This document shows positions 36,254-46,066 of a stretch of 64,000 bases of DNA, in pieces. The stretch lies in NCBI RefSeq assembly GCF_023973825.1, contig NC_090120.1, forward strand, positions 1,392,501-1,456,500. The letters are read 5' to 3'. Position numbers and translations under genes: made by a program. How positions within the stretch are numbered: position 1 is the stretch's first letter; each line of letters starts with the position of its first letter. Under the pieces are notes generated by a model that made no database searches, was not told where the DNA came from, and saw only the letters and a list, made by a program, of their open reading frames with translations. This DNA comes from Plasmodium brasilianum. Taxonomy: Eukaryota > Apicomplexa > Aconoidasida > Haemosporida > Plasmodiidae.

Positions 36254-38452
36254 TTATAGATAGCTTATATACTGGCAAATGTCATCCAAGGAAACTTTGA
36301 GAAAATACTTTTGTCTTACTTTAATGTACGCATGAGTTGCCTTCACTTTCTTCAGCTCGACTGTCTCTGCATATAGAGGTATATTTTTCTCTGGATGTTT
36401 TATATTTTTGCTCACCATTTTACACTTTACGCAATTATTATTTATGTATGTTTCTAAGTACTTGGACTTCACTTCACTCATTTGAAACGGATCTTGTATT
36501 TCATTTCCTGCATTTTTTTCTATGCTCCTACTGTCTTTGCTTAAATTTATTTTGCTTTTTAAATGGTCAAGAAATATATCCCAGAAGTGTCTATCGTCGT
36601 CTTCTTTACACTTTTTCGACTCTTTGCAGCCTTTCCGCTCTTCCCATTTTTGCCTTTTTTTTTTTTTTTTAAAAATTCTTTTATCTTTTCCTTAATAATA
36701 TTTTTATAACGAATGACATATTTGCAATTTCGAAAAAGCAACAAGCCGTAGTAGTACTTGTGCCTCGTCCTTTGCTCATTCTTATTTTCCTCCTCCATTT
36801 CCATCTGCATCTCGCTTTTTTTTTTTTTTTTTTTTTCTTCTTCTTCTGTATACTATTATTCCCTTTCTTTTGTAAAACGCGTGTGATTTTAAATTAATCT
36901 TTACGACTAGTCCCTCAAAGAAGTTGTTACTATTGTCTGTGTATTCTTCCTTTTCCACAGAATCACTTGTCTCCTTATTATATTTGTCACTGCTTGCTAT
37001 TTTTTTCTTCTTGTTTTTATGATCTCTTTCTGTTAATTGGTACTTACTATGAAAGATGGTTTTCCCTTCAATGCATTTGTTTTTTCTTCGTCGTTTGGTT
37101 TCCTTCTCGTCTTGTTCGGAGTCATCATTACTTCTTTGATTAGGACGATTATTATCCCTACCACTTTCATCGTTTCTGCTTTGACTGCGGTGGTCATCCT
37201 TCCTGCTACTCTCCTCCTCCCCCTGTATCCTCTTCATATTTTCGTCCATCTCCTCCTCTGCACCTATACCAGTAAAACGGAAATTCCTTGAATTAAAGTG
37301 CTTGTAGATCTTGTCAAAGTAGTTATCATCACTGTATTCATTGTAATATTTATTTATGTATTGGTTATAAATATTTTCATTATAACCCATTTTACTTAAA
37401 ATAAATTTTCCATAATCCTCTATATGCATATTATGTTGTTTAAAATCCTGATATAAATTTAATTCATTCTTAAAAATGATATCCTTTTCATTTTTATTAA
37501 ATTTTTCTAATAATGTTTTTCTTTTAAAAGTCAAATTTTCCTCCGTAATGGTACATTCATGCATGAAATTCTTTATATCACAACTCTGCTTACTGTCATT
37601 CATCGTAGCACTCACTTCGTCATGATCCTTCTCCAAAATGTTAACATTATCATTGTTACTCTCCTTTTTATGACAAACATTTGTAGTTCTGTTATACGTT
37701 GACTGCTTATTACTCTTTTCCTTTTCATTCACTGCTTCTTCTGGTGGAATATTTTCAAATAAATGCTTCTCTTCTTGATTAAGTGTTCCTGTTGACGCCC
37801 TTCTTAATCCTCTTTCCATGTGCTCATCATTTATGAATTTGTTTTGTTCATTAATATTTATGTTCTTCTTATCTCTGTTCATATTTTTGTTAATAATTAG
37901 CTCAGTGATATCAGTGATTATGATATTCGATGGGTCCTCTTCTGAACTCTCTTCATCAAGACATTTCGGACTGTTTCCTCCTCCCCCACAACTAGTATTA
38001 CTTCCCCTGCTACTACCCCTGCTACTACCCCTGCTACTACCCCTGCTACTACCCCTGCTACTACCCCTGCTACTACCCCTGCTACTTCCCCTGCTACTAC
38101 CCCTGTTACTACCCTTGCTATAACTCCCACCTCTCGTATCATCTTTCTTTGGAACGTTTAAATAAACAATCTTCCGTTTATTGTTAAGACGTCTCAATTT
38201 TTTTTCCAAATTATTTATAAAATTTATGCTCGCTTTGTTCTTTGCATCTAGCCCTTGATCTTGCACCGTGTCAGGAACTATCTGCCCGTCCTTCATGCTT
38301 CTAATCTTTTCCACTCTTCCTTTTTTCTCTTCATCTATATCTTCATCATTGTAAGATTCATCAAAAAAGTTTATTCTTTTTTGTATTTTCTTAGTCTTAT
38401 TTTCATTAGAATTATTTTTTAATTTAATGTTGTACTTGATCTCTTTTTCCAT
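36254..38452 (-). CDS. GPKOW/Spp2-like spliceosomal G-patch-KOW protein, two frame breaks
   Basis: Spp2 (yeast), MOS2 (plant) and GPKOW (human) activate the spliceosomal helicase Prp2/DHX16 before catalysis. The ATG at 38452 opens a frame whose residues 342-359 (MHIEDYGKFILSKMGYNE) resemble the Spp2/GPKOW segment PVEEFGAALLRGMGW. Further on, LVVKINLKSHAFYKRKGIIV resembles the GPKOW KOW segment around YKGGQYYNTKMII, and the very end, FLKVSLDDICQYI, resembles VVELHYDAICQYM. An RGSS repeat lies at about 116-151, followed by long acidic and basic low-complexity stretches. The frame is broken at T21 (36816-36836) and shifts back at T16 (36655-36670); the net shift is zero. Between them the middle frame reads protein-like (HKYYYGLLLFRNCKYVIRYK). 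The full length would be about 730 residues. An intron spanning both runs is possible but its acceptor is poor. Confidence 0.65.
37975..38118. repeat. 12-bp coding repeat (Arg-Gly-Ser-Ser)
   Basis: About nine to eleven copies of a 12-bp unit (AGTAGCAGGGGT on the coding strand) encoding RGSS within the GPKOW-like gene. Confidence 0.85.
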
Positions 38453-38774
38453 CCTTACAAGTGATAGCAAGTAACTTGATCAGTGCACACATGCGTACAT
38501 ACGGACGTACATATATACTTACACATTCACGCAGTAACAAAGCGCAATCAAATAAAACAGAAAAGGATGGAAATGGACAAATGGAAATGACCTGAAAATG
38601 GGGTAAGGCAGAACGAACTATAGAAAAGTAGTGAAATAAAATTGCAAAGAAAAAATGGAAAAAACGAAATGCTGCGAAAAGATGGAAAAAAATTGAGAAG
38701 AAAAAAATAAAACAAAACGAAAAACTGCACACGGAAAAACAAATTAATGAGAAAGGAGTTCAAGTAGAACACAA

Positions 38775-39035
38775 ATGCAAATGGTAAAGTGAATAGTAGT
38801 GCAAATGGTAAAGCGAATAGTAGTGCAAATGGTAAAGCGAATAGTAGTGCAAATAGTAGTGCAAATGGTAAAGCGAATAGTAGTGCAAATGGTAAAGCGA
38901 ATAGTAGTGCAAATGGTAAAGCGATTAGTAGTGCAAATGGTAAAGCGAATAGTAGTGCAAATAGTAGTGCAAATGGTAAAGCGAATAGTAGTGCAAATAG
39001 TAGTGCAAATAGCAATGCAAATAGCAATGCAAAGA
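38775..39035. repeat. 12-bp array AATAGTAGTGCA / AATGGTAAAGCG
   Basis: About 21 units of 12 bp in two types in irregular order. The plus frame reads NSSANGKA repeats for 85 codons from an ATG at 38789, and the minus frame reads Leu/Phe/Ala repeats. It lies between two divergent genes, about 330 bp upstream of the GPKOW-like start. Confidence 0.85.
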
Positions 39036-39404
39036 TACGTGAATAAATATGAACAACAATTAGGGATTACAAAAGAACGAATGTGTCTGCTACTATGTAG
39101 TCATAATCCGTTCACGTACAAACACATACCTACAGGAGCATTTGTTATTCACGCGTATGGATACATTACACTTTAATACACATTAATATACGCATATACA
39201 GGAAAACAGCTGCTGGAACAAATTGATGAACAAAAATCTGCTTATAAATTAATACTATTATTTGCTATATACCACGTGTAATATATCCCTTCTCGTGCAT
39301 TTCTTTAATAACAGCATAGGAAGGAAAAAATAAAAATATGTATTCTTAACAAAAGAGGAACGTAAAAAATAAGGAAATATACAGGAAATAAGGTGATATT
39401 GCAT

Positions 39405-39600
39405 ATATATATATATATATATACATGTATATGGACATAAATGTATGTATATGTTTGTATATATATATATATATACATGTATATGGACATAAATATATGT
39501 ATATGTTTGTATATATATATATATACATGTATATACATGAACGTAAATATATGTATACGTTTGTATATATATATGTATATGTATGTACATATATATGTAA
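39405..39600. repeat. Long-unit AT-rich repeat
   Basis: Three imperfect copies of a unit of about 55-60 bp containing TACATGTATATGGACATAAA (or TACATGAACGTAAA), then TGTATATGTTTG, then a TA tract of variable length. Confidence 0.75.
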
Positions 39601-39775
39601 ATCTACACAATAATGTTAAAAAAAAAAAAAGAAAAAAGAGAAAGTACTTTTAACTATATTATTAAATATTATATTACGACAGAAATTACCCCTCTTCTAA
39701 ATTCTGTATTTTTTGATTTATTTGCAAAAATTATCTCTACGTAATTCATCTCTAATATTTTAAAACGATTGATAG

Positions 39776-39813
<38 letters not shown>

Positions 39814-40340
39814 CAAATTATGCAAATAAAATTGGAGAGGGATGATATACAAATATGAAGCAATTTCCTGCGTATGTTAGTGGTACATTGAATACGGGTA
39901 CGAATAAATACGTAAACAAAGTATATATGAATGTACATATATATATATACATATATGTATCATGTGTTACTTCTTTTTCTTTTGTTCTCCTGTGCAACTT
40001 ATGCTATATATTTATCTCTTCAAATTTATATAATATTTTTGAACTGCTAAACGTCGAACAAATGGGAACACCGTTATTTGTCAGGCCTGCTAGTTAAAGG
40101 GAAAGAAAAAATATATTCAAAGAATTATAGAGTAGCATTATATATTAGTATTATACATAAGTATTGTATATCATTTTGGGTAACACTACCGTGTATCACT
40201 ACTGTATATCGGTATTATACGCCAAAATGGTGCTTCAATAATTCTGGGCATTAACTAACACTTATTTTAGTGCCTCAACTTGGGCATGCCGTACTCATAA
40301 CTTTTTCACATTCAATTAGCTTCTGACGGAATTGATACAC

Positions 40341-40384
40341 ATATATCTATATCTATATCTATATCTATATCTATATCTATATCT

Positions 40385-40402
<18 letters not shown>
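40341..40402. repeat. 6-bp repeat TATATC
   Basis: About ten copies of CTATAT/TATATC, passing into a TA tract. Confidence 0.85.
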
Positions 40403-40433
<31 letters not shown>

Positions 40434-40694
40434 ATTTTTCCCCTCCTCCCCCATTTCCAAGCGGTATATGTGTACTTTTTGAGCGGAAGCGCTTCCATAT
40501 TACAGAGTCCTGCAAAAATGAGTATGGTTGCAAATTACTAATGACAAAACATACTGCTTTGTACTCTTCATAATACATATGAACACACACATAATATGTT
40601 CGTATATATGTAGCATATCCCTTGTAACTCTTTCTCTGTCTCTTTTTTTTTTTTTTTTTTTTCTGTTTTTACCTTTTCGAATTAAAATTTTAAG

Positions 40695-43600
40695 ATGCTT
40701 CGAAAAGGTATAGTAACGAAAAAAAATAAAATTTATTTTCTGTGGTGCATTAATAAAGTTGTTAAGAGAAACACATGTACAACTGGAAATGGTTATAACT
40801 CTAGGATAGCTGGAGAGAGATATTATGATATCAGAAGCATCAAAGACGATGAACAGCTAAGTAAATTCTATTCGTTATATAACAAAAGTAAACCAAGTGA
40901 TTTATATGATGATTATATTGACTTAATTAATAGTAACTTAAAAGGTAAATGTGCAAGGAGTGAAGTAGAAGGATGTTTGAAAATTATGAAATACGTTGCT
41001 AGTGCAACATCATTGGTTCATTTGATGAGCTCCAGAGAGTACTTTAACCAAAATAAAAGCAGTAAGGGTAGTAGTAGTAGTAGCAGTAGTAGCAGTAGTA
41101 GCAGTAGCAGTAGCAGTAGTAGGAGCGAATACTATAAAAATAGCACGAACAGAGCGACCAACACGTACAGCACTAGCAGTACTAACAGAACGAACAGAAC
41201 GAACAACACAAATAGCACTAGCACGAATAATGTTTATTACATTCATAACATAGGGAGGGCAAGAATAAACAAAGAAGACATTATCCGAAGTAAGGAAAAT
41301 GATCGGGTGTGCCTGAAATATTTTCTTAATAATAACATGTATAAATTTATTTCAGAATTAAAAAAATGTGATATATGGAATTATAAAGAGAAAAATGTTA
41401 ATAAAGATTATATGGATTACTTTATTGTATTTCCTCTAACTTATGTTCATAAAAAAAAAAATAGTAATAGCTCCGTTTCTTCGTCTTCCTTTTCTCCTTT
41501 CCTCCCTTCTTACCATTTTGATGGTACTATTTTTTTTAGTTATATTCACAAAGATAATAAAAATTTATTTATAGATATTGTTAAAAGGATGGATTATAAT
41601 TTATTAACTTCACAAGAAATAAATAATTTGCTAGTCGTGTTAACAGTCCTTCATCATAATAATATATCCATGTCAACAGACAAAAGTAATGTTATTAAAA
41701 ATGCATCAAACGAAAATGTTCTTTATAAGAATAAAGAATACATAAATAAAAAATTACTCACTAGTATTTTTATTAATATATATAAGTGTATTTCTGCAAA
41801 ACAGAATTCCATTTCTTTTTTGTATTTATATGACTATCTTTTGTTAATGTGCGTTAACGAAATAAAAAATAGGGACCTGTACATAAATATTGTGAACCAG
41901 CTGTCAAATTATGTAAATGTAATTAATAAAATAAGTAACAGCAATAATAGTTCGAAGGGGGAAATCGAGGAGCCGTACGATGAGGCAGACGAAATCACCC
42001 CCCACCCAGGCTCACATTGGGATGTACCCCTGGTTAGCAATAGCGGCGGTAGTAGCAGCGGTAGTAGCAGCGGTAGTAGCAGCGGTAGTAGCAGCGGTAG
42101 TAGCAGCGGTAGTAGCAGCAGTAGTAGCAGCGGTAGTAGCAGCGGTAGTAGCAGCGGTAGTAGCAGCGGTAGTAGCAGCGGTAGTAGCAGCAGTAGTAGC
42201 AGCGGTAGTAGCAGCGGTAGTAGCAGCGGTAGTACTAGTGATAGTAACAGAGGCAATAGCAGATGCAGTACTGATGAGGAGGGTGCATATAAGCACAGTC
42301 AATCTGCTCCATATTGCGTTGGTAGAGAAAAGTTAAATGCAGAGCAACAAGTGAATACAAGAAACGAATCGTCGTTAAACGAAGGAGAATGTGGAGAGGA
42401 ATCATACCTCGATCCTGATCATCATAGTAGTAAGGCCAATATAACAGATTATAACATTAATGAAAAATTAAACCAATTTAGCTTAAATGCGATAGAGTAT
42501 GAAAATGAACATTTCCAGCTAAGTAGACAAAATTATTTATATATGAAGAATAATTTATGTACTATAAAAAATAAGGTTTTAGCTAAGATACTACTAATAT
42601 ATATAATGAAATATGTCTTTGGTCATATAGATAACAATATATTATATGCACACTCAGACTTATTATGTGACAATTTAGAATTAATTCCACCATATATGAC
42701 TACAAATTTTATATTTACTATTGGGACATGTAAATATATTGATGAATTTTGTATGTTTATGCTAGCTAAATATGTACAGAATAATATACATACATATACT
42801 CCCAATGAAATTACTATAATTGTAAATACGTATGCTGATGCAGCATTAGAAGATGTATGTTTTTATGAAACCATTTGTGATCATATAAAATATCATTTTA
42901 ATAATTTTTCTTGCACTGATATAATTAAGGTAGTTTATGCCCTTTCAAAAGTGAGAGTGCGAGATTTACAATTGCTGAAAATGGCATATGCAAAAATAAA
43001 TCGATATTTAGAGCAAAGGGATAAATATCTTTATATGAACAGTCAGCTAAGGGGGTTGGATCTGAAAAATGGGGTGAACCATTTTTATGCCACTAGTATA
43101 GGCGGTAACCGCATGAGTAGCAAAAGAGAGGGTGATAACCGCGTAAGTGATAACCGCGTAAGTGATATCCGCGTAAGTGATAACCGCGTACGTGATAACC
43201 GCGTACGTGATAACCGCGTAAGTGACTACCACTTCTGGGGCAAAAAGAACAACAACATCGTCATCAATAAATACCTGTGTGCGTATGCCCTAATTGCAGC
43301 GGGAAAATTAGATTATTATGATGAAGTCAACAAACTATTTTTATATTTAAAAGAGAGTATACAAAAGGATGGGATTGATATAAGGGGTGTGTTATGGATG
43401 CCAATAGCTATAACCAATTTTATAAGTTTTGAATGTATATTTCATTTTTTACCAATATATGTGGATTTAATTTATCATGCTTTTAAAAAAACACAGTCCC
43501 CCAAATTATTATCATTGTTAATAAGAAGACATAGTATTTTGTTACACACCATTGAAACAGATATAATTCCGAAACAATATATTGATAAAAACACGTTAAA

Positions 43601-43988
43601 TAATTTATTTTTTATATGTAAAAGTAAAAAAGATAATTCAAGGGAGAAAGTATTTATACCGGATAGCTCTACTTTTCACATTGAAGTGTCTAATGCTTTG
43701 TTATCATTAGATATACCACATAAAAAAGAAGTCAACGTTTATCCATTTACTATCGATATTTTTATTAAAACAGAAGCAAATTGTGAACCGACAAATATTG
43801 CAAACAATTTTAATTCGTATAATCAAATGGCTAACGATGATTTGAATAAAGAAAAAAAAAAAATAAAAAAAAATAAATTATTCTCATATGACGAAGATAC
43901 AAACTTTGAACACACTTTTGAAACGAAGAAGGTGAAAAATAAGGCCAAGAACAAAAACGAGGTGTACACTGATGTACCTTTTGCCTAG
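40695..43988 (+). CDS. Large protein with partial RAP-type C-terminus
   Basis: A single exon encodes 1097 residues. The N-terminus (MLRKGIVTKKNKIYFLWCINKVVKR) is basic with no acidic residue in the first 25, which fits import into the mitochondrion or apicoplast. Low-complexity segments are a Ser run at about 125-143, a GSSS array at about 449-511 and an RVSDN repeat at about 814-843. Between and after them are helical, Leu/Tyr/Ile-rich stretches (EITIIVNTYADAALEDVCFYE, CTDIIKVVYALSKVRVRD) that look like the helical repeats seen in FASTK/RAP proteins. Near 990-1027, STFHIEVSNALLSLDIPHKKE and the following PFTIDIFIK match the start of a RAP domain, but the usual Glu-Asp-Gly-Pro-His-His part does not follow; instead there is a Lys/Asn-rich tail. 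A role as an organellar RNA-binding protein is an inference. Confidence 0.85.
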   Translation: MLRKGIVTKKNKIYFLWCINKVVKRNTCTTGNGYNSRIAGERYYDIRSIKDDEQLSKFYSLYNKSKPSDLYDDYIDLINSNLKGKCARSEVEGCLKIMKYVASATSLVHLMSSREYFNQNKSSKGSSSSSSSSSSSSSSSSSRSEYYKNSTNRATNTYSTSSTNRTNRTNNTNSTSTNNVYYIHNIGRARINKEDIIRSKENDRVCLKYFLNNNMYKFISELKKCDIWNYKEKNVNKDYMDYFIVFPLTYVHKKKNSNSSVSSSSFSPFLPSYHFDGTIFFSYIHKDNKNLFIDIVKRMDYNLLTSQEINNLLVVLTVLHHNNISMSTDKSNVIKNASNENVLYKNKEYINKKLLTSIFINIYKCISAKQNSISFLYLYDYLLLMCVNEIKNRDLYINIVNQLSNYVNVINKISNSNNSSKGEIEEPYDEADEITPHPGSHWDVPLVSNSGGSSSGSSSGSSSGSSSGSSSGSSSSSSSGSSSGSSSGSSSGSSSGSSSSSSSGSSSGSSSGSTSDSNRGNSRCSTDEEGAYKHSQSAPYCVGREKLNAEQQVNTRNESSLNEGECGEESYLDPDHHSSKANITDYNINEKLNQFSLNAIEYENEHFQLSRQNYLYMKNNLCTIKNKVLAKILLIYIMKYVFGHIDNNILYAHSDLLCDNLELIPPYMTTNFIFTIGTCKYIDEFCMFMLAKYVQNNIHTYTPNEITIIVNTYADAALEDVCFYETICDHIKYHFNNFSCTDIIKVVYALSKVRVRDLQLLKMAYAKINRYLEQRDKYLYMNSQLRGLDLKNGVNHFYATSIGGNRMSSKREGDNRVSDNRVSDIRVSDNRVRDNRVRDNRVSDYHFWGKKNNNIVINKYLCAYALIAAGKLDYYDEVNKLFLYLKESIQKDGIDIRGVLWMPIAITNFISFECIFHFLPIYVDLIYHAFKKTQSPKLLSLLIRRHSILLHTIETDIIPKQYIDKNTLNNLFFICKSKKDNSREKVFIPDSSTFHIEVSNALLSLDIPHKKEVNVYPFTIDIFIKTEANCEPTNIANNFNSYNQMANDDLNKEKKKIKKNKLFSYDEDTNFEHTFETKKVKNKAKNKNEVYTDVPFA
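42043..42228. repeat. 12-bp coding repeat (Gly-Ser-Ser-Ser)
   Basis: About 15 copies of GGTAGTAGCAGC, encoding GSSS in the RAP-like gene. It is one of the most G+C-rich stretches in the window, and copies differ mainly by AGT for GGT. Confidence 0.9.
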
Positions 43989-44713
43989 TTCCTTCGGGTA
44001 AACCCGCTTATAAGGGCCTCCGCATGAACACGTGTATATGAATATATGCACGTGAACAGGTACATATACACGCATGTGTGCATATATATGCATGTGTCGA
44101 GGCATACGAGCCATCCGAGCCATCCGAGCCATCCGAGCCATCCTTTCGCTTATTTTACCTAGCCATTTTTCAGGGAATTAAATTTAATATATACAATTCG
44201 GATTTTCGTTTTCGTGTCAAGTATCTTTTATCCTTTCATATATATTACAATAAATGATAATGTTTTTTTGCTAGACCCTTTTTCTATTTCATTTATGCAT
44301 AATGTTAAAAGAGCGTTGTGCCGTTTATCCCACAACACAGTTTTGATAATTTATGTACCTATTCGTTTATTTATTAATTCGTTTGTGTGCTTCCTCATTT
44401 ATAAATTTGTACGTGCACCTATTCATTTATTTACCTTTTCATTTTTTTATTTTACTTTTTTGTTGTTGCTTTTATTCTGTCTATTTGCTTTTTCATAAAC
44501 CACTTCGACACTTCGTTTTCGTAAACATCCCACAAATACTTATCACATTGTAAGTTAAATTATTTTTAATCGCACAAGTTGCCTATCCCAGCTCGTCAAC
44601 GGATAGCGTATGTGAATATAAAAAAAAAAAAATACATACATACACATATATATATGTATATATATACGTCTAATAAAAAAAAAAAAAAAAAAAATCCATT
44701 TTTACTAGCTGAT
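43989..44713. other. Convergent intergenic region
   Basis: About 725 bp between two genes that face each other. A short array of four 10-bp units (GAGCCATCCG) at 44108-44143 is unusually G+C rich for this window. No gene was seen. Confidence 0.6.
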
Positions 44714-46015
44714 TCAACCCGAACACTGCACACACAATTCCGCATTTTTCAGCTGAGAATACCATATTATTGGCGAATCATTAAAAATTTTTACCTCATT
44801 TGAAATAATTTCATTTGATGAACTAATTAAAGCATCGAAGCTTAAGCAATCATAATTTAAATTATATTTCAATCCTTCTGTTTTAACTTTACATTTTCCT
44901 CCAATTGGTAATATTGCACAAAATTTTTCAAAAATTTGAAAATTTATATGTATAATATGATTTCCTTCTTTTAATAAAAACAAGAAATTATTTTCCCCTA
45001 TTAAATAAAGACTATTTAAGGAAACACTTTTGTATAATGAGGAAATATTTGCACACGTCTGATCAAATCTATTTCCTGTTGCTCCTAAAATTAGTATTTT
45101 ATCATTATTGTTAACATGCTGTCTTATTTTTTCAATGCACTTATCTAAGTCTGTGTTTTCTTGATTTTCGCATTTCTCAAATAAAACTGATTTGCTCTTA
45201 TAATAATCATACACATGTTCATTTATGCTATCAAAATCACCACATATTAAATCTGGTAAAACATTCTGACGAAATTTTAGACTTTTTTGATCTTTTTTAC
45301 ATAGTTTGTTAAATATATAAAATAATTTGTCTTTATTTACATGCAGATCCTCTTCATATGTGTACGATTCTGCACTTTTAAAATTCTTGTTTTTATTCTC
45401 TTTTAATGCTTCACCTGTACATGACTCTTTTCTATTTGTTACTAACATGTTCATATCGACCTTTTCCATACTGTTATTTTTGTGCGTTTGTATTTGTGAT
45501 TCAGTTAGTTTTTGTCTCTCTTTTTGGCTGTCTATTTCGTGCCTTTTTCCATACATTTCCCTCTCTTTATGTACATTACATTTTTCATTTTGCATTTTCT
45601 TTTTATCAACTTCCCCGCACAAATTATACAGCCGATTAGCACCCCCATCCGCGCATATCAGAATGTCCGAATTGGAAATAATATTCGATGAATTTCCACA
45701 TAATGTATTATTTAAAATAATAGTTATTAGCTTTCCTCCATCCTTTGTACTATTTTTATTCAAGTATTCCTTTTCATGTATAGACGAATTTTCTTCTCTT
45801 AATTTTCCCCCATTATTTGATAAAATACATTTCATAAAATTAAGGTCATGGATAAAAGAGGCTGGTTTATTTTTACTGTTATGACAATTCAAATAATGAA
45901 AATTCACATCTTTTATGTTTCCTTTTGATGAACTATAATTTTGACTTAGTTTCGAAAATTTTCTTCTAGATTCCATAGGAATACATTTGAAAGTGTTCAT
46001 GCATTTTTTTTTCAT
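44714..46015 (-). CDS. TPK: Thiamin pyrophosphokinase
   Basis: TPK transfers pyrophosphate from ATP to thiamine to make thiamine diphosphate, the cofactor of pyruvate and 2-oxoglutarate dehydrogenases and transketolase. The single-exon frame has 433 residues. Catalytic-domain motifs appear in order: ILICADGGANRLY (118-130), LPDLICGDFDSI (253-264), the substrate-binding ENTDLDKCI (286-294), and ILGATGNRFDQTCANI (309-324). The C-terminal thiamine-binding domain is present as GLKYNLNY (381-388) and SSSNEIISNEV (398-408). About 120 low-complexity residues are inserted between the ADGGANR and GDFDS motifs, so the protein is much longer than the roughly 240-residue human enzyme. The start could be the second or third Met (Met6, Met14). 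Its placement fits my memory of P. falciparum TPK on chromosome 9. Confidence 0.95.
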   Translation of the reverse strand: MKKKCMNTFKCIPMESRRKFSKLSQNYSSSKGNIKDVNFHYLNCHNSKNKPASFIHDLNFMKCILSNNGGKLREENSSIHEKEYLNKNSTKDGGKLITIILNNTLCGNSSNIISNSDILICADGGANRLYNLCGEVDKKKMQNEKCNVHKEREMYGKRHEIDSQKERQKLTESQIQTHKNNSMEKVDMNMLVTNRKESCTGEALKENKNKNFKSAESYTYEEDLHVNKDKLFYIFNKLCKKDQKSLKFRQNVLPDLICGDFDSINEHVYDYYKSKSVLFEKCENQENTDLDKCIEKIRQHVNNNDKILILGATGNRFDQTCANISSLYKSVSLNSLYLIGENNFLFLLKEGNHIIHINFQIFEKFCAILPIGGKCKVKTEGLKYNLNYDCLSFDALISSSNEIISNEVKIFNDSPIIWYSQLKNAELCVQCSG

Positions 46016-46024
46016 CTTTAAGTG

Positions 46025-46066
<42 letters not shown>

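Larger units (their letters stand above)
38453..40694. other. Divergent intergenic region with repeats
   Basis: About 2.2 kb between the heads of the GPKOW-like gene (-) and the RAP-like gene (+), so it carries both promoters. It contains the arrays at 38775-39035, 39405-39600 and 40341-40402, a T run at 39779-39808, and no convincing gene. Confidence 0.6.

Noticed and set aside
42012..42336. Poly-Ala/Val and poly-Thr/Ala frames antisense or shifted to the RAP-like gene
   Set aside because: Shadows of the GSSS repeat in the true frame.
45327..45884. 185-codon plus-strand frame within TPK
   Set aside because: Antisense shadow of the TPK insert; composition mirrors the Lys/Glu codons of the real gene.
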